Below are positions 7,388 to 14,919 of a stretch of DNA of 14,919 bases, one piece after another (position 1 is the first letter of the stretch; every line of letters starts with the position of its first letter). The position numbers were made by a program, and so were the translations under genes. The notes under the pieces were generated by a model. The model was not told the DNA's origin, searched no databases, and saw only the letters and a list, made by a program, of their open reading frames with translations. The stretch comes from JBNJEM01 sp051745935 (GTDB lineage Bacteria > Planctomycetota > Planctomycetia > Pirellulales > Pirellulaceae). The stretch lies in assembly GCA_051745935.1 (NCBI GenBank), contig JBNJEM010000116.1, positions 1 to 14,919 of the forward strand, read 5' to 3'.

Positions 7388-8485
7388 ATGCGATTTGGCC
7401 CGGCACTAACGCTTTCCGTGCTTGTTGTCCTGGTGGGAGCGGCCCATGTTGTTCAGGCTGAACAGCCCTCGCCAACGTGCCCTGATTATCCGGACCACGC
7501 CGATTTGTCTGTCTTTCGAGATGCCGGCGGCGTGCCGCGGCCCGTGAGGACCGCCGAAGATTGGAGCGTGCGGCGGAGGCACATTGTGGCCGGGATGGAA
7601 CAGGCCATGGGACCGCTGCCTGATCGCAAAGACCTGCCGCCGCTCGCCCCAGAGACCGTCGATCGCGTCGAGGGTGACGGTTTCACGCGACTGACAATCC
7701 GTTTCACGACCGAGCCGGGCGACCGGCTGTCGGCACATCTCTATTTGCCCGACGGATGCGATGCCAACCACCCGGCCCCCGCCATGCTGGCTCTGCATCC
7801 CACCTCCCGCTTGGGCAAGGATCGAGTCACCGAGGAAGGTGGAAAGCCGAACCGCATGTACGCATTCGAGCTGGCCCGGCGCGGCTACGTGGTACTGGCC
7901 CCCGATTATCCGTCGTTCGGCGATTCGGCGGACTATGATTTCTCAACCGATCAGTACGCGTCCGGAACCATGAAAGGAATCTTCAATCACATGCGCTGCT
8001 GCGATTTACTGCGGTCGCGACCGGAAGTGGATCCACGGCGTATCGGCGTGATCGGCCATTCGCTCGGTGGACACAACGCCATGTTCCTGGGCGTATTCGA
8101 CACCCGGGTGAAAGTGATCGTCTCCAGTTGCGGGTGGACGCCGTTTCACGACTATTACGGGGGCCAGATCGAAGGTTGGACCAGCGACCGGTACATGCCG
8201 AGGCTGCGCGAGGTATACGAGTTGGACCCCGATCGCGTGCCGTTCGACTTTTACGAGGTGGTGGCCGCGTTGGCGCCGAGGGCGTTTTTTTCCAGCTCAC
8301 CGCTTCATGACCACAACTTCGATGTAGCCGGGGTGCGCAAGGCCGAGCCGGTAGCCCGCCAGGTGTTCCAGTTGCTCGACGCGGAGGAGAATCTCAAAAT
8401 CGTGTATCCCGATTGCCGGCACGACTTCCCGCCGGCAGTCCGCCGCAAGGCGTACGCGTTCGTTGATGGCGTACTGAAACAGTAG
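7388..8485 (+). CDS. Secreted alpha/beta hydrolase (dienelactone hydrolase/acetyl esterase-like)
   Basis: A 365-residue protein with a Sec signal peptide (residues 1-24, cleavage VQA|EQ). The alpha/beta-hydrolase core starts near 85 with FTRLTIRFTTEPGDRLSAHL and has the nucleophile elbow GHSLGG (Ser225). Asp308 in PLHDHNFD and His345 in CRHDFP complete a plausible triad in the correct order and spacing. This type of periplasmic hydrolase often works as a carbohydrate esterase removing acetyl or similar groups from polysaccharides. That substrate is inferred from the neighbouring glycan-active genes. GGAGG lies 7 nt before ATG. The gene ends only 30 bp from the convergent beta-helix gene. Confidence 0.9.
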   Translation: MRFGPALTLSVLVVLVGAAHVVQAEQPSPTCPDYPDHADLSVFRDAGGVPRPVRTAEDWSVRRRHIVAGMEQAMGPLPDRKDLPPLAPETVDRVEGDGFTRLTIRFTTEPGDRLSAHLYLPDGCDANHPAPAMLALHPTSRLGKDRVTEEGGKPNRMYAFELARRGYVVLAPDYPSFGDSADYDFSTDQYASGTMKGIFNHMRCCDLLRSRPEVDPRRIGVIGHSLGGHNAMFLGVFDTRVKVIVSSCGWTPFHDYYGGQIEGWTSDRYMPRLREVYELDPDRVPFDFYEVVAALAPRAFFSSSPLHDHNFDVAGVRKAEPVARQVFQLLDAEENLKIVYPDCRHDFPPAVRRKAYAFVDGVLKQ

Positions 8486-8515
8486 CAAAGTGGCGCTGTC
8501 CAATTAGACGCTGCT

Positions 8516-10060
8516 CTAGTTCTCCGGTTCCAGCCGCCGTTTCAACTGTGACTCATAAAGGTTTTCAGGTCGGAGTCGCTTGGGTGGAGTGGGCTCGAAC
8601 CAGCGCCCCTCGGGATCGGTCATCGGTTCTTGATCCGATTTGACGCCGACGATGTTGATCAGGTCGGCGGCCCAACCCGCGGGAAAACGCACGGGCCGCT
8701 CGGTTCGAATATTCCACCACGTGGTCCACCCGCCGCAATGTCTTCCCAGCTTCGCCCCGCCGCCCGATCTAAAGATGTTCGTACCGACACCGGCGTCGAT
8801 GTCGGAAAACAAATTCGCGTGGTTGGCGTATTTGTGGTGGTCGAACGTTAGATCCTCGCCGCGACCGTCGACGGTCACGTTGCCGGCCGAACCTCGCGTC
8901 ATGGTGATATCGTGGATGAACTTGGTCTGGAAATCGAAGTTGGCGAGAAGCGAGTCCGTTCCGCCGAGCGTGATTCCGTGGTGTCCGGTGGCGTTGCGGC
9001 CGCTGTCCCGGTCGCGATCGGAGCCCCAGACCACGTCGGTCACCGTGGTATTGCCTCCTCGCAGGAACAGGCCGCTGTCGGCGTGGCGGATAACGATATC
9101 GCGAACCCAGCAATTTCGAACTCCGCCGTAGGCAATCGCGTTGTATCCCAGCTCCGTGAAATGGCCTTTGTACGGTGTCACGGGAAATTCGAAGGAAAGG
9201 TGTTCGATGCCGACCTCCTCGACACTGCTGCTGGCCGGGGTCAACACGGGGTTCCATTCCAAACGGACGTCGGTACGCAGTGGGCGGTCGAAGACCAGTT
9301 GTTTCGAGTCTGGCTGAACGCGTGTCACGCGGGCGATCCAAGTCTCACTGACCGGGCGCAGGTTGTCGATGTTGCCTGGATCACCAGCGTACAGGTGACG
9401 GGTCAGCGTTCGCGCCTCATCGTCCCGAAGCCTTAGGCAAACTTCGTCGCCGCGTTCGAACTTGTCCGTCCGTTCCACGACGAGGGTTCTTTTCCCGCGC
9501 GCGGCCGGCGCCGTCACTTTCGAGAGCGTCTGCTTGTCCCACCGGCCCTTGGCCCACACGATCCCGCCGGACCAGGAGTAGTTCGAGGTGGGCCGGCCCC
9601 CGGTGGTCGCCCCCATATTCGACCGAATCTTCTCCAAAGGTTTGGGGACATGGAGAACACTCTTTTCCGGGCCGGCCCCCTGCAACACCGTGCCGGCGCT
9701 GCGAATTTCAAGGATGTCAGTGATCACATAACGTCCCCGGGGAACGAAGATCGTTTTGCCGGCGGCGTCCTTCAAAGCACGCTTGAACGCGGCCGTGTCA
9801 TCGGTTTCTCCGTCTCCGGACGCGCCGAAGTCCTTGACGGTCACGTCGGGACGAAGCGTCGGAAGATCTTTTTCACCGCGATGATAGCCCGCATACGAGA
9901 AATCCGGCAGCCGGCCGCCTGGCTTCCACTGCTCCCCTGCCCTGCCCCACAACGGCGACGTTTCCGTGTCGGCCGCCGGAGCCGATCGTCCGCCCACGAG
10001 AACAATGCATCCAACAAGCCAAACGGCACAAACGATGAAAACGCGAAATGGATGTTTCAT
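8516..10060 (-). CDS. Secreted pectate-lyase-3 superfamily beta-helix protein
   Basis: A 514-residue protein with a signal peptide (about 1-30, ending APAA|D). Residues 73-96 carry the Pectate_lyase_3 / GH28-related entry motif VKDFGASGDGETDDTAAF, followed by FVPRGRYVI and a long run of short strands with Asn/Gly turns typical of a right-handed parallel beta-helix. It probably cleaves or binds an acidic polysaccharide such as pectin or alginate. Neither the catalytic residues nor the substrate could be pinned down. A GAGG ribosome binding site precedes ATG 10060. A copy of the dispersed 95-bp element lies 106 bp upstream. Confidence 0.85.
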   Translation of the reverse strand: MKHPFRVFIVCAVWLVGCIVLVGGRSAPAADTETSPLWGRAGEQWKPGGRLPDFSYAGYHRGEKDLPTLRPDVTVKDFGASGDGETDDTAAFKRALKDAAGKTIFVPRGRYVITDILEIRSAGTVLQGAGPEKSVLHVPKPLEKIRSNMGATTGGRPTSNYSWSGGIVWAKGRWDKQTLSKVTAPAARGKRTLVVERTDKFERGDEVCLRLRDDEARTLTRHLYAGDPGNIDNLRPVSETWIARVTRVQPDSKQLVFDRPLRTDVRLEWNPVLTPASSSVEEVGIEHLSFEFPVTPYKGHFTELGYNAIAYGGVRNCWVRDIVIRHADSGLFLRGGNTTVTDVVWGSDRDRDSGRNATGHHGITLGGTDSLLANFDFQTKFIHDITMTRGSAGNVTVDGRGEDLTFDHHKYANHANLFSDIDAGVGTNIFRSGGGAKLGRHCGGWTTWWNIRTERPVRFPAGWAADLINIVGVKSDQEPMTDPEGRWFEPTPPKRLRPENLYESQLKRRLEPEN

Positions 10061-10165
10061 GGGATACCTCGATAAATAAAAAAGTGAAGTGGCTCAATGA
10101 TCTCTAACACGCCGCGCCGTGAGAACCTTAGCTGAAATCCGCCGCAAGGGGTCGGAGGGTTGTAT

Positions 10166-10258
10166 TTCAGGCGGTTGGATTTTTCCGGGCGGAAAGCTGC
10201 CCGACACAAGCCGTCCTCCCGGGTCGGACTCGCGGCGGAGAAAGTCATCCGCGACCGG
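10166..10258 (-). repeat. Dispersed 95-bp element, copy D
   Basis: This copy is 93 bp because two bases of CGTTGG are missing from the middle. It has the same direction as copy A and is bordered by TAT on both sides. It lies in the 271-bp gap between the beta-helix gene and the short DUF4838-like gene. Confidence 0.85.
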
Positions 10259-10331
10259 TATAGATGCGTTTTCATTACGCATTTTCCCCACTCCGCCACG
10301 AAAAGGGGAAGTCGCTGCATTTGCCTACCCG

Positions 10332-11069
10332 TTACTCGACCAGCGGAGCCAGGTTCCAGCGGGGGCGTTCCCAGTAACTGGTTACCCAGAGCAAATCCGA
10401 GAAGAATGTGTGTTGATGCTTTTTGCGGAACTGAACGAGCTGGTCCAGGGCCTGCCGGGCTTCGGTCAACTGTTGCTCGGGGACATCTCGATGACCGTCG
10501 AAGGCGGCCGCCAGATCCGCCGTCAGTTGGGCATGATCGAGCCCGATTTGCAGGAATCGGACACGCTCGGCATATTCAGGTGAGGAAGCCGTGCGTGCGG
10601 CTTCCAAGGCTTCGGCGAGTTTTTCCCGAGCCGGCTCGAAGCACGCCGGCGGAAAGGCTTCATGGGCACACAGCGGATAGGCGCGGTATCGGAATCCCAC
10701 GTCGCGAAAAAGCTTCAAGAAACGCATCATATTCTCGTTGGCGTAGTTTTCCCAATAGTCCCAGTACTGCTCGACTTCCTCCGCCGCTGGCTCGACCCCA
10801 TTTCGCCCCGCCGCTTTCGTTTCGCCAACGTACACACAGGTGTGCACATCAGTCGGTACCTGGGACTCTTTGACCACCTCCATGGTGACACCGGTTGCCT
10901 CCCGCACGTGCCGGACAAGTTCTTCCGCCGCATAAGTGGCTGTTTTCGTGGGCGCGTCGGCTGTCACCACAACCCCCCGCGCCTCACCACGCTCCACCAG
11001 ACAGATTTCGGCTCTTGCGGGCATGGCCACCGCGATAAGAACCGGCACAAAAAGCACTAATTTAAGCAT
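10332..11069 (-). CDS. Short DUF4838-like secreted protein lacking the central domain
   Basis: A 245-residue protein. Residues 1-20 form a signal peptide (ARA|E). Residues 25-90 align by eye with the N-terminal domain of the large DUF4838 protein at 432-3869: both have the core RGVVVTADAP.../RAEIVIADDP, AAEEL/AAREF and VYVGETK/VYVGQST. After residue about 90 the sequence jumps to EVEQYWDYWENYANENMM and a helical C-terminus typical of the end of such proteins. The central several-hundred-residue catalytic part is absent and the frame is intact, so this is either a remnant of an in-frame internal deletion or a minimal family member. ATG 11069 has GGGAG upstream; a TTG start further upstream has none. 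Confidence 0.7.
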   Translation of the reverse strand: MLKLVLFVPVLIAVAMPARAEICLVERGEARGVVVTADAPTKTATYAAEELVRHVREATGVTMEVVKESQVPTDVHTCVYVGETKAAGRNGVEPAAEEVEQYWDYWENYANENMMRFLKLFRDVGFRYRAYPLCAHEAFPPACFEPAREKLAEALEAARTASSPEYAERVRFLQIGLDHAQLTADLAAAFDGHRDVPEQQLTEARQALDQLVQFRKKHQHTFFSDLLWVTSYWERPRWNLAPLVE

Positions 11070-11138
11070 AAGGTCGCTCCCGATCAATCTTTGTCGCGAA
11101 ACCCTTCAGTCCTTTTCCCTTAGGAATCACTCAAGAAC

Positions 11139-11205
11139 AACTTCCGCAATTCAACGCGCCTCCAAGTCATCCGGCACAATGGCTCCGAAAGAAAATGCGG
11201 AAGTT
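11139..11205. repeat. 10-bp perfect inverted repeat between genes
   Basis: AACTTCCGCA (11139-11148) pairs with TGCGGAAGTT (11196-11205), with 47 bp between. It follows the stop of the Gfo/Idh/MocA gene on the minus strand and could weaken transcription into the next gene, or be the ends of a small mobile relic. Confidence 0.4.
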
Positions 11206-11221
11206 AATTTTGAGCCGTTTC

Positions 11222-12604
11222 TTACAACCTCCATCCTTCACGGTAGTCGGCCTTCAGCAGGCCGGCGGCCTTGGTGTTGTTGGTGATCGCCATGTCCCAG
11301 GGCGAGAATTCGATCGGCCCCTCGATCCGCGTCGCGATATTCCCCAGCATGAGGAACTCGGTGAGGGGACCCCCGTAATCGAAATTGGACAGCGCCGGGG
11401 GACCGCCCTTGCAGGCGGCGACAAATTCGCGCTCATGGCTGCCCGAGCGCGGAAGCGTCGCTTCCGGGCGCTCGAAGTCCTGGAAACGCTCCTCCGGAAG
11501 CAGCGAATACTCGGTGTTGTGTCCATTCGACAGAAGGAAGCCGTCTTCCCACACGACGAGCGCTCCAGCATGCTCATGCCAGGGACCCGGGCCACCGGCG
11601 ACCATGGGGCGTCCGACAATCTCTTGAAATTTCTCCTGCAAACCTGGAGCGTGCAGGCCGTTGTACCAGGTGACGTCGATCGGTGGCAAATCGCCGCGAC
11701 CGGGGAATGCGTAGGTGATGATCTCCCATTTGGGAAATGTATTGTGGACGATTTCCGAGACCTTTGCCTCAACCCGGATTTTTGGAGGCTTCGCCTTCCC
11801 TTGGTTATCGGGGGCCTGCCACAGCTCATTCAAACGCAATCCGCGAAAGACAATATTCGAGCTGTGAACCCCCCAGTTGCCAAGCTGCCCGGTGGCAAAG
11901 TCCCGCCACCTATGCCAATGCATCCAATCGCGATGATAGGGCCGCGAGGCGCGGGGGCCCAGCCAAACGTCCCAGGCCAGCCACTCGGGAACCGGCTGCG
12001 AGCCCTCCGGCGTATCGCGTGGTCCGACGCCGCCGCCAGTGTTCCACACGATCACCTCCTTGATCGGCCCGAGCAGGCCTGACTGGATTAGCTCGACCTG
12101 TTCGCGGTAGGCATGCGTCGCGGTGCCCTGATTCCCCAACTGTGTCGCGACTTCGCATTTCCTCGCCAAGGCTCGCAAAGCACGCGATTCCTCGACGGTT
12201 CGCGTCAAGGGCTTTTCGCACAGCACATGCTTTCCCGCCCGCATGGCATAGGCCGAGATCGGAGCGTGATTATGATCCGGAACGGCGATGAACACACAGT
12301 CAATCTCGCTTCCCTTCTCGTCGAGCATCTTACGGAAATCACGATACTTCGGCGGATCGGGAAGTTTCTTAAAGCCTTCGGCGGCGCGCTTCCAGTTGGC
12401 ATCGCACATCGCCACGATGTTGCAACCGATGCGGGGAACACAGCCCACGAACCAGCTGCCACGGCCGCCGCATCCGATCAGCGCCGCGCCGATCCGCTCA
12501 TTGGCCTGATACCCAAACGCGGATTGGGCGTTCGGTAGAATCGTGAATCCCGAAAGACCGACTGCCGCCGTCTTCAGGAATTGCCGTCGTTGTTGCCGCT
12601 TCAT
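11222..12604 (-). CDS. Tat-exported Gfo/Idh/MocA family oxidoreductase
   Basis: A 460-residue protein with a twin-arginine signal RRQFLKTAAVGLSG (residues 6-19), so it is exported folded with its cofactor. The Rossmann motif IGCGGRGSWF (about 43-52), VPDHNH (108-113) and the family hallmark CEKPLTR (129-135) are present. The second domain has GNWGVHSSNIVF, with a His suited to metal or substrate contact. Members oxidise or rearrange sugars and sugar derivatives using NAD(P). Periplasmic planctomycete members act on polysaccharide-derived sugars, though their exact reactions are mostly unknown. GGAGGA lies 8 nt before ATG. The gene sits 177 bp after the BNR protein gene on the same strand, so cotranscription is possible. 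Confidence 0.95.
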   Translation of the reverse strand: MKRQQRRQFLKTAAVGLSGFTILPNAQSAFGYQANERIGAALIGCGGRGSWFVGCVPRIGCNIVAMCDANWKRAAEGFKKLPDPPKYRDFRKMLDEKGSEIDCVFIAVPDHNHAPISAYAMRAGKHVLCEKPLTRTVEESRALRALARKCEVATQLGNQGTATHAYREQVELIQSGLLGPIKEVIVWNTGGGVGPRDTPEGSQPVPEWLAWDVWLGPRASRPYHRDWMHWHRWRDFATGQLGNWGVHSSNIVFRGLRLNELWQAPDNQGKAKPPKIRVEAKVSEIVHNTFPKWEIITYAFPGRGDLPPIDVTWYNGLHAPGLQEKFQEIVGRPMVAGGPGPWHEHAGALVVWEDGFLLSNGHNTEYSLLPEERFQDFERPEATLPRSGSHEREFVAACKGGPPALSNFDYGGPLTEFLMLGNIATRIEGPIEFSPWDMAITNNTKAAGLLKADYREGWRL

Positions 12605-12781
12605 GAGATGGTCCTCCGTATAAGGTTATCGGTCGACATTTCCCACTTTTCCGTCCAATGCTTGTGGCCCGGATGCACGAGCGAGTGGCGGACCGAAAAC
12701 GGCCGCGTTCCTGAATACCACGATCGCCCAAAGTCGACCATTCTTCAGCATCCCAGGAGCTTCCGCGACGGCGAGCAACGC

Positions 12782-14215
12782 TCACTCGTCCCCGACCACC
12801 GCCGGCGTGGCGAAATCTTCCTCCATATCGTACGGCAGCCGGCGTACCACCTTGCCTTCCCGATCGGCGAAGTAGAGCCGAGAGACCGAGAGTTTGTCGG
12901 AGTGGCCGTCGGCCCAGAGCACGGCGAAGGGGGAGTCCGGCTCGGCATTCATCACCTTGCGGACGTAGGAATTGTTTCGGGGGCTGTCCTTGGTCACGTT
13001 GCGAACTTTCTTCCAGGTCGCTCCCTCGTCCCCACTTTTCCACACGGCGATTTCGCCACCACCGCCCCAGCGTTGGGGGCCGCGCTCGGTGGGACCGACG
13101 ATCCGCCACGTGCCGTCGCTTTCGACCCAGATCGCGCCGGTATCGTAGTTATGGGTCGAGCTGGTGACCGTGTGGATGTTCCACTCGCCGTCCTTGTGAT
13201 GCAATACTTCCCAGGTCCGCGGATCGCCCTGGGGGCCGGGCCGATGGTCGGAGGAGGTGACCACCAGAATCAGCGGGTTGCCGTCACGATCAAGGGTGAT
13301 GCCGTTCAGGTACACGAGACGGTCTTCATCGGAATACGCCTTCACGCGGGCCGGGTTGCGCGGATCGACGAGGGGTGGGGCGATGGTTTCACCACCGATC
13401 GTCCGCCAGCTCTTGCCCAAGTCGCGAGTCTCAAGATAGTAGAGATCCGTGCGACGGTCCGGATGACCCTTGGGATGCCGATTGAAGGCCGTGATGACCC
13501 GCCGTCCCTGCCGGAAGGAGGTCTGGTACTGCCCCTCCATGCCGGCCAGCTTCCGGTCTGCTCCGCGGGAGCCGTCCGGATGGCGGAAATTCCAGTAGAG
13601 TTCCCGCACGCCGGTGTATTTGGTGAAAAGCTCGAGGATGCCTTCGTCCTCCACGTACCACGGCTGGGGATAACAGATTTCGTCGGAGGAAATCAGTTCG
13701 AACCGCTGGATGTCATACGGCTTCACGCTCCGATAGACGAACCCCGGACGCGAGCGGGCACGACCCGCTACGTAGACCCAGAGATGGCCCTCCGGATCGA
13801 TCGTCAGCGAGGCATTGTCGTGCGGATCGTCGACGCCACTTTTGTCGTGGACGACCGTCGGTCCAGGCACGCGGTCCGTCTCGTGATCGTAGCAGGAGAT
13901 CATGTTGTAGAGATAACGTTTTCCCTCCTTGGATCCCCCGTAACAGAAAAACGTCTTTCTTACCTCCGGCGCGTAAACGGCAATCGGCACGTGCTTGGCG
14001 GTGTAGGTGCCGAGACCACCGGAATACTTATCGCCGTAGTCCCAGTAGCCTTTCCAGTCGCCTTTGCCGTAGGGGACGTCGGTGTACTGGCCGAGCGTGA
14101 ACCAGATGCCGCGGTAGCCGTCGTCTTTGGGTTTGAGGGTTCCATCCTCGGCGGCCGAGGCAACCGAAATGCACGACAGCATCAGACAGAAACAGAACAT
14201 AATGAGCCGATTCAT
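12782..14215 (-). CDS. Secreted BNR_4-type beta-propeller protein (lyase/sialidase-like)
   Basis: A 477-residue protein with a signal peptide (about 1-21, VASA|A). DGYRGIWF (32-39), YSGGLGTYTAKHVPIAVYAP (64-83) and DPHDNASL (130-137) are typical of the BNR_4 group, whose characterised members include ulvan lyases of PL24/PL25 with a seven-bladed propeller. SGDEGATWKK near the C-terminus is a classical BNR/Asp-box. His75, His123, His132, Tyr161 and Arg162 are candidate active-site residues by comparison of motif type, but this is unverified. The role is probably cleavage of a complex or sulfated polysaccharide. ATG 14215 is favoured by AAAGG about 7 nt upstream over an in-frame GTG at 14245. 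Confidence 0.85.
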   Translation of the reverse strand: MNRLIMFCFCLMLSCISVASAAEDGTLKPKDDGYRGIWFTLGQYTDVPYGKGDWKGYWDYGDKYSGGLGTYTAKHVPIAVYAPEVRKTFFCYGGSKEGKRYLYNMISCYDHETDRVPGPTVVHDKSGVDDPHDNASLTIDPEGHLWVYVAGRARSRPGFVYRSVKPYDIQRFELISSDEICYPQPWYVEDEGILELFTKYTGVRELYWNFRHPDGSRGADRKLAGMEGQYQTSFRQGRRVITAFNRHPKGHPDRRTDLYYLETRDLGKSWRTIGGETIAPPLVDPRNPARVKAYSDEDRLVYLNGITLDRDGNPLILVVTSSDHRPGPQGDPRTWEVLHHKDGEWNIHTVTSSTHNYDTGAIWVESDGTWRIVGPTERGPQRWGGGGEIAVWKSGDEGATWKKVRNVTKDSPRNNSYVRKVMNAEPDSPFAVLWADGHSDKLSVSRLYFADREGKVVRRLPYDMEEDFATPAVVGDE

Positions 14216-14343
14216 GATGGGCCTTTCTCGTTTGGAGTCGTTCACTTGGAGGCTTCACGTCGCGATCAAGCCGCAAAAAAAGGAGCTTGTTGTTTTTCGG
14301 CCGAACTCAATTCAAACGGATCTTGTGCCTTTTCAGAATAACC
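14216..14343. other. Short gap before the propeller gene
   Basis: The gap holds the ribosome binding site of the propeller gene at its left end. An A-rich run at about 14274-14281 is seen. No clear promoter or terminator was identified. Confidence 0.35.
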
Positions 14344-14589
14344 TCACGGGGCGGTCACCAAGGTCTCAAGCCATAAGGGGCTGCTCGAGTCCGCCACCAT
14401 GGCGTTTGGCGGAAGAGGACGCCCCAAGCCGTTGTATGTCTCAATGACGGCGGCCAAGGCATCCCGGACGTTAGCCAGTGCCGCCTCGATCGTGTCGCCT
14501 TCGGTCACCAGTTCAGGCAACAGTGGCGAGGTTACCGTGTAGCCGCCCTCTGGCTGCGGCGTTAATACCAGTGGTATCTTGTATTGCAT
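14344..14589 (-). CDS. HicB-like antitoxin, orphan
   Basis: An 81-residue protein. YKIPLVLTPQPEGGYTVTSP, then LPELVTEGDTIEAALANVRD and AVIETY match the partial-RNase-H fold of HicB-like antitoxins (HicB_lk_antitox). HicB normally binds and neutralises the HicA mRNA interferase encoded next to it. No HicA is seen: 128 bp of empty DNA follows and the 96-bp repeat array precedes. ATG 14589 has GGGAGAG upstream, which sets the start, although the frame stays open through the repeats to the window edge. It may be a solitary antitoxin or a degraded pair. Confidence 0.8.
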   Translation of the reverse strand: MQYKIPLVLTPQPEGGYTVTSPLLPELVTEGDTIEAALANVRDALAAVIETYNGLGRPLPPNAMVADSSSPLWLETLVTAP

Positions 14590-14625
14590 CGTTACTCTCC
14601 CAACTGCTACGGGACACACGCCTCG

Positions 14626-14715
14626 GCGGGTGGCTGAGCGAGCGGCAAGACGCATTCCCTCTCCAGAAAACAGGGATCGCGAGCGGAGCCAGTGTGCCGG
14701 ACAATCCAGAGGCAC
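14626..14715. repeat. 96-bp structured repeat, copy 1 (90 bp, 6-bp deletion)
   Basis: Copy 1 matches copies 2 and 3 but lacks CACTGG from the left arm, so its outer stem is shortened to TGGCT/AGCCA. It starts 37 bp from the HicB start codon. Confidence 0.85.
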
Positions 14716-14726
14716 GGTGAATTGCG

Positions 14727-14822
14727 GCGGGTGGCACTGGCTGAGCGAGCGGCAAGACGCATTCCCTCTCCAGAAAACAGGGATCGCGAGCGGAGCCAGT
14801 GTGCCGGACAATCCAGAGGCAC
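14727..14822. repeat. 96-bp structured repeat, copy 2
   Basis: Runs from GCGGGTGG to GAGGCAC. The arms GGCACTGGCT (14733-14742) and AGCCAGTGTGCC (14794-14805) pair with a 2-base bulge, enclosing a small hairpin CCCT (14764-14767)/AGGG (14779-14782). It is separated from copy 1 by 11 bp. Confidence 0.9.
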
Positions 14823-14823
14823 C

Positions 14824-14919
14824 GCGGGTGGCACTGGCTGAGCGAGCGGCAAGACGCATTCCCTCTCCAGAAAACAGGGATCGCGAGCGGAGCCAGTGTG
14901 CCGGACAATCCAGAGGCAC
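14824..14919. repeat. 96-bp structured repeat, copy 3
   Basis: Identical to copy 2 as far as can be read and separated from it by 1 bp. It ends exactly at the window edge, so the array may continue. Confidence 0.9.

Noticed and set aside
11195..12082. A 295-codon plus-strand open frame opposite the Gfo/Idh/MocA gene
   Set aside because: The minus strand encodes a complete, motif-bearing oxidoreductase over the same bases.
12581..14341. A 586-codon plus-strand open frame opposite the BNR protein
   Set aside because: The opposite strand carries a signal peptide, BNR_4 motifs and a ribosome binding site; the plus-strand frame shows no recognisable domain and is a high-GC shadow.
14626..14919. 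The repeat array as a CRISPR
   Set aside because: Repeats are 90-96 bp and spacers only 11 and 1 bp, with no cas genes; CRISPR repeats are much shorter with regular spacers.

Overview
The window looks like chromosomal DNA from a Planctomycetota bacterium, probably of the Pirellulales type; this is inferred from gene families, with no rRNA or other marker to confirm it. The pointers are a DUF1559 protein with a prepilin-type KGFTLIE N-terminus, large secreted DUF4838 proteins, a Tat-exported Gfo/Idh/MocA oxidoreductase, high GC content and many exported carbohydrate-active proteins. No replication origin, rRNA, tRNA, CRISPR array or transposase gene was seen.

Layout. (1) Positions 1-431 hold three consecutive hairpins and no supported gene. 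(2) 432-3869 (+) is a very large secreted DUF4838 / CBM9-like / helical-repeat protein whose signal-peptide region contains a copy of a dispersed 95-bp element. (3) 3881-5273 (-) looks like two small gene cassettes, DUF6883-DUF4926 and antitoxin-RelE/ParE toxin. Each pair has an ATGA overlap and each is followed within about 20 nt by an inverted repeat; the better of the two (4609-4699) has the form of an integron attC site. (4) 5399-5595 holds two tandem copies of the 95-bp element, then an empty stretch. (5) 6020-7048 (+) is the DUF1559 pseudopilin-like protein and 7388-8485 (+) a secreted alpha/beta hydrolase. (6) On the minus strand, read from right to left, lie a BNR_4-type propeller protein (14215-12782), a Gfo/Idh/MocA oxidoreductase (12604-11222), a short DUF4838-like protein lacking its middle (11069-10332), and a pectate-lyase-3-type beta-helix protein (10060-8516). 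A fourth copy of the 95-bp element lies between the last two. (7) The right end carries an orphan HicB-like antitoxin next to three copies of a 96-bp structured repeat that runs off the window.

How the genes may work together (inference). The DUF4838/CBM9 protein, esterase-like hydrolase, beta-helix lyase-like protein, BNR propeller and Gfo/Idh/MocA enzyme all carry export signals and belong to families used on complex polysaccharides. Together they look like part of a periplasmic glycan-degradation repertoire rather than one tight operon, since the gaps are 130-330 bp. The most unusual content is the non-coding material: two repeat families that stay open in several reading frames, one sitting in a signal peptide and one extending the HicB frame, plus the attC-like toxin cassettes.
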